Shown piece by piece: positions 18,530 to 28,587 of a DNA stretch of 64,000 bases. This DNA comes from Methylotenera sp. L2L1 (lineage in GTDB: Bacteria > Pseudomonadota > Gammaproteobacteria > Burkholderiales > Methylophilaceae): assembly GCF_000744605.1 (NCBI RefSeq), contig NZ_JQMG01000001.1:1860001-1924000 (forward strand). The letters are read 5' to 3'. The notes under the pieces are model-generated. The model worked only from the letters and a program-made list of their open reading frames with translations, ran no database searches and had not been told where the DNA came from. How positions within the stretch are numbered: the stretch's first letter is position 1; each line of letters begins with the position of its first letter. The position numbers were made by a program, and so were the translations under genes.

Positions 18530-18816
18530 ATTACATTCCGACTTTATTATTGATGCCTATCGTTAATTAACTTTTAACTGAGAGTTTGGCGCTTAATTTA
18601 GTATTGATGAAAGTGGTATTCAATTCATATATATTCAGTTAACGGCTGAATTACGTATTTGTTTAATAAAAATTGCACATCTTTGCCATACGGATTTACG
18701 CTACAAATTTTTATATTGAAATTTATGCTGACTGTATGAATATTTAAGTGCATTAACCATGCTAGGTGCTGTGATGTTCTATAATCATGATTAATTTAGA
18801 GTGAAGTGAAAATTGA

Positions 18817-19299
18817 TTGATGACAACAGAAGTAACAGCTAAACGTTCCACCGTAGAAATTTATGCAGATGGTGCATGTAAAGGTAATCCAGGCCCAGGA
18901 GGATGGGGCGCATGGGTCAGTTATGATGGCCATGAAAAAGAGCTGTTTGGCGGTGAACTATTAACAACAAACAACCGTATGGAGCTTACTGCTGTGATTC
19001 GTGCCTTAGAGGCATTAAAACGAGCATGCCACGCAAAAGTGTTTACTGATTCTGTGTATGTGCAGAAAGGTATTTCTGAATGGATTGTTGGCTGGAAAGC
19101 ACGTAACTGGCGCACTGCTGATAAAAAACCAGTTAAGAACGATGATTTATGGCGCATTCTGGATGTATTAGCGCAGCAACATACGGTAGAGTGGATATGG
19201 GTCAAAGGCCATGCTGGTAATGTAGGTAATGAGCGTGCGGATATGCTGGCAAATAAAGGCGTAGAGCAAGTGTTGCAGAAAGGGGTTAATGCGTCATGA
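18817..19299 (+). CDS. rnhA: Ribonuclease HI
   Basis: Degrades the RNA strand of RNA-DNA hybrids. 160 residues. The four acidic catalytic residues can be seen: Asp in [14 protein letters not shown], Glu in [10 protein letters not shown], Asp in VFTDSVYV, and Asp in [15 protein letters not shown] carries the conserved His. The first two codons are ATG; either may be the start. Its last four bases overlap dnaQ (ATGA), so the two are translationally coupled, a classic rnhA-dnaQ arrangement but here co-directional. Confidence 0.95.
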   Translation: MMTTEVTAKRSTVEIYADGACKGNPGPGGWGAWVSYDGHEKELFGGELLTTNNRMELTAVIRALEALKRACHAKVFTDSVYVQKGISEWIVGWKARNWRTADKKPVKNDDLWRILDVLAQQHTVEWIWVKGHAGNVGNERADMLANKGVEQVLQKGVNAS

Positions 19300-19979
19300 G
19301 GCAGATTTTCTTAGATACGGAAACCACAGGTTTGTATCATGCCCAAGGGCATCGTGTGATTGAAATTGCAGCCGTCGAGGTTGTGAACAGACGCTTAACT
19401 AAACACCATTTTCATTATTATTTAAATCCAGACCGTGAAATTGACCAAGGTGCACAAGAGGTACATGGTATTTCACTTGAGTTTTTGCAAGACAAACCAC
19501 GCTTTGCAGATATCGCTAATGAGCTGATTGCATTTATTGCTGATGCTGAACTGATTATGCATAACGCACCATTTGATGTGGGTTTTTTGAATTGTGAGTT
19601 GGGTTTGATTGGCCAGAAAAAGGTTGAGGCTATCACTGCCAAAATTACCGATACACTCAAAATTGCAAAAGAGATGCGGCCTGGCCAGCGTAATAACCTA
19701 GATGCCTTATGTCGGCACTTTGGTATTGATAACTCAAGACGTACCTTGCATGGTGCGTTACTTGATGCTGAGTTATTAGCTGATGTTTATATGGCGATGA
19801 CGCGTGGTCAAGAAAGTTTGATGATTGGATTAGACCAGCCTAGCCATAACGTTGCTGAAGTGAATGCGCTTAGCCATGCACCAATATTAGTGAAGCATGC
19901 AACTGCTGATGAAGTGACTGACCATGAGGCGTATTTGGCTGGACTTGCAAAATCAGGTAACTGTGTCTGGAATAGTTAG
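19296..19979 (+). CDS. dnaQ: DNA polymerase III epsilon subunit (proofreading exonuclease)
   Basis: 3'-5' proofreading exonuclease of the replicative polymerase. 227 residues. ExoI is LDTETTG at residues 5-11; ExoII is in the [11 protein letters not shown] segment; ExoIII is [11 protein letters not shown] with the catalytic His and Asp. A C-terminal tail of about 40 residues would bind the alpha subunit. Overlaps the rnhA stop by four bases. Confidence 0.95.
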   Translation: MRQIFLDTETTGLYHAQGHRVIEIAAVEVVNRRLTKHHFHYYLNPDREIDQGAQEVHGISLEFLQDKPRFADIANELIAFIADAELIMHNAPFDVGFLNCELGLIGQKKVEAITAKITDTLKIAKEMRPGQRNNLDALCRHFGIDNSRRTLHGALLDAELLADVYMAMTRGQESLMIGLDQPSHNVAEVNALSHAPILVKHATADEVTDHEAYLAGLAKSGNCVWNS

Positions 19980-20028
19980 CGCTAGTTTAGTCAGCCTAGG
20001 ATTAAGTAAATTTAAGAAAGTATAAATC

Positions 20029-21114
20029 ATGAATAACACAATTCTTGTGACAGGTGGCGCTGGTTTTATTGGCTCTAATTTTGTATTAGCGTGGGTAAAG
20101 CAGGGCTTAGGCACTGTGGTTAATTTAGATAAATTGACCTATGCAGGTAATCTGGAGAACTTGGTTACGCTAGAACATAATGCTCATCATGTATTTGTGC
20201 ATGGTGATATTGGTGATCAGCATTTAGTGGCCAATTTATTAGCCGAGCATAAGCCATGCGCCGTGGTGAATTTTGCAGCTGAGAGCCATGTAGACCGCTC
20301 AATACATGGTCCTGAAGACTTTATTCAAACGAATATTGTAGGGACGTTTCATTTACTGGAAGCGGTGCGAGCTTACTGGGGCACTTTAAACACTGCGGAT
20401 AAAGCAAGTTTTCGTTTCTTACATGTATCTACCGATGAAGTTTATGGTTCATTAGGTAAAGACGATGCTGCGTTTACTGAAACTACGCCGTATGCACCCA
20501 ATAGCCCTTACTCTGCCTCTAAAGCATCATCTGATCATTTAGTGCGTTCATATCATCATACATATGGCTTACCTACATTAACGACTAATTGTTCAAATAA
20601 TTATGGCCCTTACCATTTTCCTGAAAAGTTAATCCCACTTGTTATTCACAATGCACTAGCAGGCAAACCATTACCAGTATATGGCAATGGTTTGCAAGTA
20701 CGTGATTGGCTTTATGTTGAAGACCATTGTGCCGCGATTAGGCGCGTACTGGCTGCGGGTAAAGTTGGTGAGGTCTATAACGTGGGTGGTTGGAATGAAG
20801 AAACCAATATTGATATTGTCAGAACGCTGTGCCGTATGCTCGATGCTAAACAGCCACGTGCTGATGGCCAGTCTTACGCGGATCTCATTACTTATGTGGC
20901 TGATCGACCAGGGCATGATATACGTTATGCGATTGATGCCACAAAAATCGCAACAGAGCTAGGCTGGAAACCAGCTGAGACATTTGAAACCGGCATAGAA
21001 AAAACAGTGAATTGGTATTTGGCACATCAAGATTGGGTCAACAATATTACCAGTGGTGATTACAGAAACTGGATTCAAACACATTATTCAGAACGTGGTG
21101 AGGAAATGGCATGA
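20029..21114 (+). CDS. rfbB: dTDP-glucose 4,6-dehydratase
   Basis: Second step of dTDP-L-rhamnose synthesis: dTDP-glucose to the 4-keto-6-deoxy sugar, with bound NAD. 361 residues, extended SDR family. Seen: the NAD-binding [10 protein letters not shown] at residues 7-16, the catalytic Asp-Glu in [10 protein letters not shown], and the Tyr-x3-Lys pair in [11 protein letters not shown]. It opens the rfbBACD operon and overlaps rfbA by four bases. The product feeds surface polysaccharide synthesis. Confidence 0.96.
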   Translation: MNNTILVTGGAGFIGSNFVLAWVKQGLGTVVNLDKLTYAGNLENLVTLEHNAHHVFVHGDIGDQHLVANLLAEHKPCAVVNFAAESHVDRSIHGPEDFIQTNIVGTFHLLEAVRAYWGTLNTADKASFRFLHVSTDEVYGSLGKDDAAFTETTPYAPNSPYSASKASSDHLVRSYHHTYGLPTLTTNCSNNYGPYHFPEKLIPLVIHNALAGKPLPVYGNGLQVRDWLYVEDHCAAIRRVLAAGKVGEVYNVGGWNEETNIDIVRTLCRMLDAKQPRADGQSYADLITYVADRPGHDIRYAIDATKIATELGWKPAETFETGIEKTVNWYLAHQDWVNNITSGDYRNWIQTHYSERGEEMA

Positions 21115-21986
21115 AGGGTATTATTTTAGCGGGTGGTTCTGGAACACGATTACATCCAGTCACGCAGGTTGTTTCGAAGCAGCTATTACCTGTTTATGAT
21201 AAGCCGATGATTTATTACCCATTAACCACACTGATGCTGGCGGGTATTCGTGATATTTTGGTGATATCTACCCCAGAAGACACGCCACGCTTTCAGCAGT
21301 TGCTGGGTGATGGCAGCCAATGGGGTATTTCAATTCAGTTTGCAGTGCAGCCATCACCTGATGGTTTGGCACAAGCGTTTATCATTGGCAAATCGTTTAT
21401 TGGCAATGATAGCTGTGCGCTAGTGCTTGGCGATAATATTTTCTACGGGCATGAGCTAGCAATTAAAACGCAGGCTGCAGCAACTATTAAGAACGGTGCT
21501 ACTGTTTTTGCATATCCTGTGAGTGATCCTGAGCGTTATGGTGTGGTTGAGTTTAACGCGCAAGGGCAGGCAGTTAGTTTAGAAGAAAAGCCAGCGGTAC
21601 CCAAGTCTAGATATGCGGTCACAGGGCTGTATTTCTATGACAATGATGTGATTCGTATTGCAGAACAATTGAAACCGTCACCACGAGGTGAGTTGGAAAT
21701 TACTGATGTGAATAGAGCATACCTAGAACGCGGTGATTTACAGGTAGAGGTGATGGGGCGCGGCATAGCATGGCTAGATACTGGCACGCATGAGTCACTA
21801 TTAGAAGCTTCAATGTTCATTGAAACCATAGAAAAGCGTCAGGGTTTAAAAGTGGCAAGTCCTGAAGAAGTGGCTTATAGAATGCAATATATCGATGCGG
21901 CAGCGCTAGATCAGCTAGCTAATCGTTACATTAAAAATGCATATGGCCAATATTTAAAAATGCTATTAACTGAGCAGGTGTACTAA
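21111..21986 (+). CDS. rfbA: Glucose-1-phosphate thymidylyltransferase
   Basis: Makes dTDP-glucose from dTTP and glucose-1-phosphate. 291 residues. The nucleotide-binding signature [13 protein letters not shown] is near residues 6-18, with the conserved Lys in [17 protein letters not shown]; metal-binding Asp in [10 protein letters not shown] and in WLDTGTH. Starts within the last codons of rfbB and stops directly before the rfbC start, so the three are probably translationally coupled. Confidence 0.96.
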   Translation: MKGIILAGGSGTRLHPVTQVVSKQLLPVYDKPMIYYPLTTLMLAGIRDILVISTPEDTPRFQQLLGDGSQWGISIQFAVQPSPDGLAQAFIIGKSFIGNDSCALVLGDNIFYGHELAIKTQAAATIKNGATVFAYPVSDPERYGVVEFNAQGQAVSLEEKPAVPKSRYAVTGLYFYDNDVIRIAEQLKPSPRGELEITDVNRAYLERGDLQVEVMGRGIAWLDTGTHESLLEASMFIETIEKRQGLKVASPEEVAYRMQYIDAAALDQLANRYIKNAYGQYLKMLLTEQVY

Positions 21987-22541
21987 ATGCAAGCGATTCA
22001 AACTGCAATTCCAGATGTGCTGATATTTGAACCTAAAGTATTTGGTGATGATAGAGGATTTTTTTTCGAAAGCTTTAACCAGCGAACTTTTGAACAGTTA
22101 ACAGGGGTTAGAACACAATTCGTACAGGATAATCATTCTAAATCTGCAGCCAATGTACTGCGTGGCTTGCATTACCAAATTCAGCAGCCACAGGGTAAGT
22201 TAGTGCGCGTTATTGCTGGTGAAGTATTTGATGTTGCAGTCGATTTACGCAAACAATCTAAAACTTTTGGTCAATGGGTAGGTGCTGTGTTGTCTGCCGA
22301 AAATAAACGTCAAATGTGGGTGCCAGAGGGCTTTGCGCACGGATTTTTAGTGCTGAAAGATAATACTGAGTTTTTATATAAAACGACAGATTACTATGCG
22401 CCTCAACATGAGCGCTGCATTAGATGGGATGATCCAGAGCTTGCTATTGAATGGCCAGCGATGGCTGGGAATGCTAGCCCTGTGCTGTCAGCTAAGGATC
22501 AGTTAGGCTTAAGTTTGTCAGATGCAGACGTATTTGAATAA
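21987..22541 (+). CDS. rfbC: dTDP-4-dehydrorhamnose 3,5-epimerase
   Basis: Epimerises C3 and C5 of the dTDP-4-keto sugar. 184 residues, cupin fold. Seen: the substrate-binding DDRGFFFESF, the catalytic His in RGLHYQ, and the KLVRVIAGEVFDVAVDLR strand pair. The Tyr in KTTDYYAPQHE corresponds to the catalytic acid. The ATG abuts the rfbA stop codon with no spacer. Confidence 0.95.
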   Translation: MQAIQTAIPDVLIFEPKVFGDDRGFFFESFNQRTFEQLTGVRTQFVQDNHSKSAANVLRGLHYQIQQPQGKLVRVIAGEVFDVAVDLRKQSKTFGQWVGAVLSAENKRQMWVPEGFAHGFLVLKDNTEFLYKTTDYYAPQHERCIRWDDPELAIEWPAMAGNASPVLSAKDQLGLSLSDADVFE

Positions 22542-22567
22542 AAACCGTTAATCACAAAGCGTTTAGT

Positions 22568-23479
22568 ATGTACAAAAAAATATTATTAACTGGTGTTAAC
22601 GGACAGGTAGGGCGTGCATTACAGCAGGCATTTTCTGAACATGATGCTTTATTCAGTGAGTTAGTCTGCCTTGATAGAAGTCAGCTTGATTTATCAGACC
22701 CACAAGCAATACGTGCTGTGGTGCAGGCCATTAAACCAGATTTGATTATCAACCCAGCAGCCTATACTGCAGTGGATAAAGCCGAAACTGAGCCTGAACT
22801 TGCTTATGCGATTAATGCAGTAGCACCGGGAGTGCTTGCTGAAGAGGCGGCTAAACTTGGTGCTAGGCTCATTCACTTTTCGACGGATTATGTCTATGCA
22901 GGTAATAAAGTGGGCATCTATGTTGAAGATGATGCCACCGCACCTTTAAGTGTTTATGGAAAATCTAAATTGGCTGGGGAACAGGCTATCCGTGCTGTAG
23001 GGCTGCCACACCTTATTTTCAGAACCTCATGGGTGTATGGCGCTTACGGAAAGAACTTTCTCAATACGATATTGCGATTAGCGAAAGAGCGAGAGCAACT
23101 GCGTATCGTGGGGGATCAGGCTGGTGCACCTACCAGTAGCCATAGTATTGCTAATGCGATTGTACAAGTGTTGGGGCAATGGCAGGGCGATGTGTCTGGC
23201 GTATATCACCTTGTGAATGCAGGTTTTACCACTTGGCATGGCTTTGCTACTGCCATCGTAGAAGAATGCTCACGTTTACAGTCTGTAAAAGGCTGGCAGC
23301 CACTTAAAGCTCAGGTGGAAAATATTCAGGCAATTACCACAGAGGAATATCCAACGCCGGCGACGCGCCCAGCTAACTCATGTCTAGACTGTACTAGGTT
23401 GGCTAAAGACTTCTCTATCACTATGCCTAGTTGGCGTGATGCGCTCATTGCCGAGCTTAAAGCACTGCCAAGCAATTAA
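22568..23479 (+). CDS. rfbD: dTDP-4-dehydrorhamnose reductase
   Basis: NAD(P)H-dependent last step giving dTDP-L-rhamnose. 303 residues, SDR family. GVNGQVGRAL near residues 8-17 is the Rossmann loop, STDYVYAG contains the catalytic Thr, and the Tyr-x3-Lys pair is VYGKSKLAGEQA. Ends the rfbBACD operon, 27 bases after rfbC, and is convergent with queD. Confidence 0.95.
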   Translation: MYKKILLTGVNGQVGRALQQAFSEHDALFSELVCLDRSQLDLSDPQAIRAVVQAIKPDLIINPAAYTAVDKAETEPELAYAINAVAPGVLAEEAAKLGARLIHFSTDYVYAGNKVGIYVEDDATAPLSVYGKSKLAGEQAIRAVGLPHLIFRTSWVYGAYGKNFLNTILRLAKEREQLRIVGDQAGAPTSSHSIANAIVQVLGQWQGDVSGVYHLVNAGFTTWHGFATAIVEECSRLQSVKGWQPLKAQVENIQAITTEEYPTPATRPANSCLDCTRLAKDFSITMPSWRDALIAELKALPSN

Positions 23480-23519
23480 GTCAGACAGTAAGCTTAAGCA
23501 TCTAAGCTAAGAGGCTAGG

Positions 23520-23960
23520 TTAGCCTAGCGCATCTGCCCAGCTGTTTGGCGTTTCATATAAGCGCACTTTTTCTAACTTTAGGTGATTACCATAAGTGTC
23601 TTGATAACGTGCTTTTAAAATTCTAAACGCTTCTGCCGCCATGTTCTCTGCAGTGGGTACGGTTGGAAATACAACCGTTTTATGGTTTTGAAGTGTATTT
23701 AAGAAGTTTAAAACCTCCGCATCATGTTGATATACCAAAAATGCATGATCCCAAACATTGACGACAGCATCTTTCGCAATGGCTTTTACATCTGAAAAAT
23801 CCATCACCATGCCGTTATCAGAGGTGTTTTCTGCGGTGATGATGTCTCCAGATAGTGTAATTTCGATAGCATACCGATGACCATGCAAGTTTTTGCATTG
23901 ACTCTTGTGGTTGGGAATGCGATGGCCTGCGTCAAACTCTAGGCGGGTAGTAATATGCAT
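23520..23960 (-). CDS. queD: 6-pyruvoyl-tetrahydropterin synthase family protein, QueD type
   Basis: 146 residues. The zinc-binding histidines appear as DAGHRIPNH and LHGHRY, and the catalytic Cys is in SQCKNLHGH, the arrangement of 6-carboxytetrahydropterin synthase in queuosine synthesis. A pterin-pathway role is an alternative in an organism that makes H4MPT, but nothing in the sequence asks for it. Monocistronic; a small hairpin (AGGCTA-GGT-TAGCCT) overlaps the stop codon at 23512-23526. Confidence 0.85.
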   Translation of the reverse strand: MHITTRLEFDAGHRIPNHKSQCKNLHGHRYAIEITLSGDIITAENTSDNGMVMDFSDVKAIAKDAVVNVWDHAFLVYQHDAEVLNFLNTLQNHKTVVFPTVPTAENMAAEAFRILKARYQDTYGNHLKLEKVRLYETPNSWADALG

Positions 23961-24105
23961 ATTGGATTGTCATTAAATAGGGGTTTTAATAGTACGTCCA
24001 GCCAAGCTGAACGTAGCAAACAAACACTATTATACCCTCACTCAGTACACTTGTTGGCTTAGAGATTCTTAAGCTAATGTCTGAGTCAGTGATTGCTGAT
24101 GTTGA

Positions 24106-25872
24106 CTAATTAAGAAGCGTTTGTTGGCCCTTAAAATTAGGAAGCCACACGTTAAAGTCATCCAGTGACATCGATTTTGAATAGTAATAACCCTGAATTT
24201 TGTCACATTGCATTTCAACTAGTATGTTGAGGCAATTTAGATTCTCAACACCTTCTGCCACAACTGTTTTTCCTAAGCTATGCGCTAATTGGATGATTGA
24301 TAGCACAATTTCCCTATCTTGATTGGACTGTTCAATTTGCTTTACAAAAGATTGGTCAATTTTAACCAAGCTAATCGGCATGTTGCGCAACCTTGTCATG
24401 GATGAATAGCCTGTACCAAAGTCATCTAGCGCAAATGAGCAGCCCAGTTGTGAAATTCTACTAATGACAGACATTGCTTTTTTCTCGTCTAGTAGCAAAT
24501 CACTCTCGGTGATTTCAATCACAAGTGCTTTTGCCGGAATGTCCCACAATGCAATGGACTGAGCAATTAACTCTGGTAGGTCTGCATCTAGTAAATCTGG
24601 AGATGACAAATTGACGGTCAATGAGAAGCTTTTTTGATGCGTCGTGATGATTTCGGCAATGCGCTGGCATGCGGTATTGATTAGCCAGCGGATGAATATT
24701 TTGCCAAACCCCTTTTTGTAGATAGTGTCGATGAGGCGCATTGGGGAAATGCCAACCCATTCTGGGTGATGCCAACGTAATAGAATTTCAGCACTGGTAC
24801 AAGTTGCAAACTTTAAATCATGATTGGGTAAACTGACAATTGGCTGTAAGTAGACCTCTAGCTCATTATTCTGTAAAGCCTCAATAATCGCTTCTTCTAG
24901 TGAATGGGTGCTGGAAAATACGCTGGTAATGTGCTGATCATACATTTCAATTTGATAATGATTAATCATGGCATGATGTAATGCCAATTTAGCGCATTCG
25001 TACAACGAGTGTTTTTTTGAGGTGTTTTTGAAGGTGGTCACACCACCAAAGTAGGGCTTTACAATTAAGCTATTATTCACCAAAGGCAGTGATGACTCAA
25101 AGGCGTGAATAAGCTCTGATGCAATCAGATTCAGCTGTGCAGGGAAATGCAAGTCTTCAATCACAATTGCAAACTCATTGGGTCCGATATAGAACAGCCT
25201 AGTATCTTTGCTTAAGTGTTGCTGGATTAAGTCAACTGCGGCCAATGATAGTTTAGATTGATCGGCATTTATTTTTCTCTCTTTATCTGAGTTGATGTTC
25301 AGGTTAAGTAAAAGTAAGCCTAGATTTGTATGCTCAGCTTCTGCCTTTTTAATCAACTTAGCCATCAATTTATGATTTGGTAAGCCGGTTGTTAAATCAA
25401 AACTTTTTGAGTAATCACGCTGATATTGATCAAACTGGTTGGTCGATATGGCTAATAAATGCGTCAGGACAAGATGAAACTTGTCGTCATGTAGTGAAGT
25501 AATTGCGTTTATGTTGATTTCAGGTTGTAACTGAATAGATTGGCTGAGTATCAGCGCATCTCCTAGTTGAGCGCCAGTTTTGTAGTCCTGTAGCCAGCTA
25601 TAGAGAAATTCATCAATATATTGATTGAGTTGTGACCAATTTAACTGCTGAGGCCAATGTTGCAAAACATTTAGCAACTTGTCTGGTGTAGGGTTGGCGC
25701 TAGGGTTGCTTGTAGCAACCTGTTCAAATATTTTGGGGTCGTAATAATAGGGACCCGAAAGATCGTTCGGATTTAATTGATATCCCTTGATGATGTTCAG
25801 CAAATGGTTAGGTGATAAATTCAGTGTAAATTCTTGATCTATTAAGCTGTAGATTTCTTCTTGGATTTTCAT
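24106..25872 (-). CDS. EAL-domain c-di-GMP phosphodiesterase with degenerate GGDEF domain
   Basis: 588 residues with no membrane segment. The middle GGDEF domain is degenerate: the active-site motif reads GPNEF, so it should not make c-di-GMP. The C-terminal EAL domain keeps the expected catalytic and metal residues: Glu in the EILLRW version of EAL, Asn in TVNLSS, Glu in IEITES, the Asp pair in LDDFGTGYSS, Lys in KIDQSF, Glu in AEGVEN, and Gln in IQGYYYS. It probably hydrolyses c-di-GMP, perhaps regulated by GTP on the dead GGDEF domain. It starts 17 bases after the HD-GYP gene, so the two are likely one operon. Confidence 0.88.
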   Translation of the reverse strand: MKIQEEIYSLIDQEFTLNLSPNHLLNIIKGYQLNPNDLSGPYYYDPKIFEQVATSNPSANPTPDKLLNVLQHWPQQLNWSQLNQYIDEFLYSWLQDYKTGAQLGDALILSQSIQLQPEININAITSLHDDKFHLVLTHLLAISTNQFDQYQRDYSKSFDLTTGLPNHKLMAKLIKKAEAEHTNLGLLLLNLNINSDKERKINADQSKLSLAAVDLIQQHLSKDTRLFYIGPNEFAIVIEDLHFPAQLNLIASELIHAFESSLPLVNNSLIVKPYFGGVTTFKNTSKKHSLYECAKLALHHAMINHYQIEMYDQHITSVFSSTHSLEEAIIEALQNNELEVYLQPIVSLPNHDLKFATCTSAEILLRWHHPEWVGISPMRLIDTIYKKGFGKIFIRWLINTACQRIAEIITTHQKSFSLTVNLSSPDLLDADLPELIAQSIALWDIPAKALVIEITESDLLLDEKKAMSVISRISQLGCSFALDDFGTGYSSMTRLRNMPISLVKIDQSFVKQIEQSNQDREIVLSIIQLAHSLGKTVVAEGVENLNCLNILVEMQCDKIQGYYYSKSMSLDDFNVWLPNFKGQQTLLN

Positions 25873-25889
25873 ATTGGATCGATGACAGG

Positions 25890-27488
25890 CTAACTAAAGT
25901 AGTTGTTAATATTGAGCCCGTAGCTGTCAGGCGGTAATCCTCTTACAATTTGGTAAGGTTCACCGCTTGGGATTAATGGCAAATTAATTAAATTGAGTGT
26001 AGGTGGGTATTCGTTCTTTGTTTTATCTGGGTTAAGTAGAATCATCACTTTGGGTAGCAGACGGCGCACACTATTCTGCTGAATGACGACTCCGACTTCC
26101 CCAGAGTTTAGTTCAACCAAAGAGCTGACGGGGTACATCCCTAAAAACTGTACCAATTGATCAATCAGATGGCCGTCAAATTTAGTATCTCGTAGTGCAT
26201 GTATTTTCTCCAGCGCAAACTGATTATAGACACTTTTAGCATAAGCTTTGTTACTTGTTAGCGCACAGTATGTGTCAATCAGCCCCGCCATTTGTCCTGC
26301 TAGGCTGATTTGCTTTGCTTTGAGCTGATATGGGTAACCGCTGCCATCAATGCGTTCATGGTGCTGTGATACCGTAATCATCGTAGTGCTGGAGATATTA
26401 TTCGTTACTTCTAGCAGCGCTAAGGCATGGTCTACATGCTTTTTAAATACGTCAAACTCTTCTGCGGTGATTTTTTCTGTCTTTTGCAACAGTTCTTTAG
26501 GTATTTTAACTTTCCCTATATCTTGCAATAAACCAGCAAGGCCTAGGTCTTTGATTTGTTTCTTTGGCAGCGCCATGAAGTTGGCAAGTGCCATTAATGT
26601 AATCGAAACATTGAGCGCATGGTTATAAGAGTAATCATCGGTTTGTTTTAAACGTGCCAGCCATACCAGCGCGTCTGAGTTACGCTCAATACTATCTACC
26701 ATGTCATTAAGCGCTTCATCCACTTTGCTCAGGTCTACCAGCTGGTTTTCTGCCATTGCATTAAAGAACTCTTGCGTGACTAACTGTGTTCTCTCATAAA
26801 TGGGATAGATTGTGGTGATTTCTTGCTCGATAGGGTACTTCTCTTCAATCACTGTATTGTGTAAGTAATCTATTGGGGTGGTTGCTGCTACCTCATCACC
26901 TTGGATGGTGGCTGAACTAGCGTGGCGACTTTTCTTTTTCCATGTTTGACGCCAGCCTTTTAACCCCAATACAAAATTCGATAAATCAGTTTTGATTTGT
27001 TTGGATAAAGACAAGCCGCTTGGCGTGCTTTCTGTATCAAGCTCTGCCTCTTGGCTTAGATAGCTTAAGTTTAGATTAGTATTGTTTTGGTTAGGTATTT
27101 GCGGTGTGTTTTGATTGAAATCCTGAATTTCTCTAATGATATTAAAGAAAGAGCGTTGCTCTTTATTGGTATCAATCTTGTTGTCTTGCGCGTGAGTAGT
27201 TGGGTTAGGGTTGCTTAGTGCTGCTGACTGATAAATGGGCACTGAAGCACTACGGGTAATCGCGATAGATTTCTTTGGAGGTGCTAGATAATGCTGCCCC
27301 AGTGACACTGTACGGTCTATATAGACAAACTCACATAAACTGGTTAGCGTAGCAATTTGCGTTTCATCTTCGATTAATACGCCTTCTAGTAGAAAAGGGG
27401 TACCAAGCCAAGGTCTGTCAAGCTCACATACAAACATGCCTATCTCTAATGAAGATACAGGTATTTGTTCTTTACGCATATCAGTCAA
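25890..27488 (-). CDS. HD-GYP domain protein with DUF3391-type N-terminus
   Basis: 532 residues. The N-terminus (EQIPVSSLEIGMFVCELDRPW) is the DUF3391-type region often found before HD-GYP domains, followed by a variable ~150-residue Ser/Asn/Gln-rich stretch. The C-terminal HD-GYP domain has HHERIDGSGYP intact. The HD motif itself reads QDIGK: Gln322 replaces the metal-ligand His normally before Asp323. Activity as a c-di-GMP phosphodiesterase is therefore uncertain; a related QD-type subfamily may exist. First gene of a two-gene operon with the EAL protein. Confidence 0.85.
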   Translation of the reverse strand: MTDMRKEQIPVSSLEIGMFVCELDRPWLGTPFLLEGVLIEDETQIATLTSLCEFVYIDRTVSLGQHYLAPPKKSIAITRSASVPIYQSAALSNPNPTTHAQDNKIDTNKEQRSFFNIIREIQDFNQNTPQIPNQNNTNLNLSYLSQEAELDTESTPSGLSLSKQIKTDLSNFVLGLKGWRQTWKKKSRHASSATIQGDEVAATTPIDYLHNTVIEEKYPIEQEITTIYPIYERTQLVTQEFFNAMAENQLVDLSKVDEALNDMVDSIERNSDALVWLARLKQTDDYSYNHALNVSITLMALANFMALPKKQIKDLGLAGLLQDIGKVKIPKELLQKTEKITAEEFDVFKKHVDHALALLEVTNNISSTTMITVSQHHERIDGSGYPYQLKAKQISLAGQMAGLIDTYCALTSNKAYAKSVYNQFALEKIHALRDTKFDGHLIDQLVQFLGMYPVSSLVELNSGEVGVVIQQNSVRRLLPKVMILLNPDKTKNEYPPTLNLINLPLIPSGEPYQIVRGLPPDSYGLNINNYFS

Positions 27489-27590
27489 TTGATTTGATCC
27501 TGAATACTGTTGTTGGCTTCATGTTGTATATTCTAAACTCAATAGGTAGAGGTTGAATAGCGTAGTCAGTGTCTATTCCTTAGTTTATGT

Positions 27591-27632
27591 TTAAAAAAGC
27601 GCTAGGGTTAGCGTTTCAATCCAGCGCTATTT
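27591..27632 (-). terminator. Terminator after the deacetylase-like gene
   Basis: On the minus strand AGCGCTGG pairs with CCTAGCGCT (one bulged base), followed by a run of six Ts. It lies directly downstream of the gene that stops at 27647. Confidence 0.7.
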
Positions 27633-27646
27633 TAATCTCTGCCGCT

Positions 27647-28570
27647 TTATGTCTGCATCAGTGCAGTGATATGTGCACAGGCAGCTTGGCCTAGTGCTGG
27701 CAGGTGATAACCACCCTCCAATAAAGACACGACTCTTGCTTGCGCATGTTGCTTGGCTACTTGCTTAATAAACGCTGTCATCCATGTGTAATCCTGATTC
27801 ACTAAGCTCATTCCAGCAAGCGGGTCATCAATATGTGCATCAAAACCTGCCGACACATAAATGATTTCAGGTTTAAATTGGTTAAGGGCGGGTAAGAACT
27901 CGTTGTTAAATGCTTGCTGATACGCTTTTCCATCGGCATTAGCGGCTAACGGCACGTTAATCATGGTCTTGGTTCGTGTGTCAAATCCGCGATGTGGGTA
28001 GAAAGGGTGCTGAAAAGTCGAGCAGAGCATCACTTGTGGATTGTGCTTAAATATTTCTTCTGTGCCATCTCCATGATGCACATCAAAATCAATGATCGCA
28101 ACACGCTTAACTTTGTATTGCGTTAAAGCATGGGCAACACCAACAGCAATATGATTGAAGATGCAAAAGCCTGCGCTATTAGCTAGTCCAGCATGGTGCC
28201 CGGGTGGCCTGGTGCAACAAAAAGCATTATCAACCTTTCCTTGCATCACCAAGTCTGTCGCTAATATTGCAGCACCGCTTGCATGGAGTGTTGCAGATAA
28301 ACTCATCGGGCCCATTGCGGTGTCTGGATCTAGCCTAACCAATCCTGCCTTTGGCGATAGCGCACGAATACGCGCTATATAATCAGCGCGGTGAACCTTC
28401 GTCAACTGAGTATCTGTGGCGACAGGCGATTCATAGATGGATAGCTGACTGTAAATACCTTGCTTAATTAATGCATTTTTAATCGCTGTGATACGCGCTG
28501 GCGACTCAGGATGATTGCCATCCATCATGTGCAATAAGGTGTCAGGGTGAGTAATGAAAGCCGTAGTCAT
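27647..28570 (-). CDS. Histone deacetylase-like amidohydrolase
   Basis: 307 residues of the class II HDAC / acetylpolyamine amidohydrolase / AcuC superfamily. Zinc and catalytic residues are present: RPPGHHAG with the His pair, FDVHHGDGT with zinc-binding Asp and His, the second zinc Asp in GFDAHIDDP, and the Gly-Tyr in EGGYHLP. The substrate in bacteria is usually an acetylated small molecule or protein such as acetyl-CoA synthetase; acs lies 24 kb away, so a link is only speculation. Lies 18 bases downstream of rsgA on the same strand. Confidence 0.88.
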   Translation of the reverse strand: MTTAFITHPDTLLHMMDGNHPESPARITAIKNALIKQGIYSQLSIYESPVATDTQLTKVHRADYIARIRALSPKAGLVRLDPDTAMGPMSLSATLHASGAAILATDLVMQGKVDNAFCCTRPPGHHAGLANSAGFCIFNHIAVGVAHALTQYKVKRVAIIDFDVHHGDGTEEIFKHNPQVMLCSTFQHPFYPHRGFDTRTKTMINVPLAANADGKAYQQAFNNEFLPALNQFKPEIIYVSAGFDAHIDDPLAGMSLVNQDYTWMTAFIKQVAKQHAQARVVSLLEGGYHLPALGQAACAHITALMQT

Positions 28571-28587
28571 ACCATACCTGTGATGGA

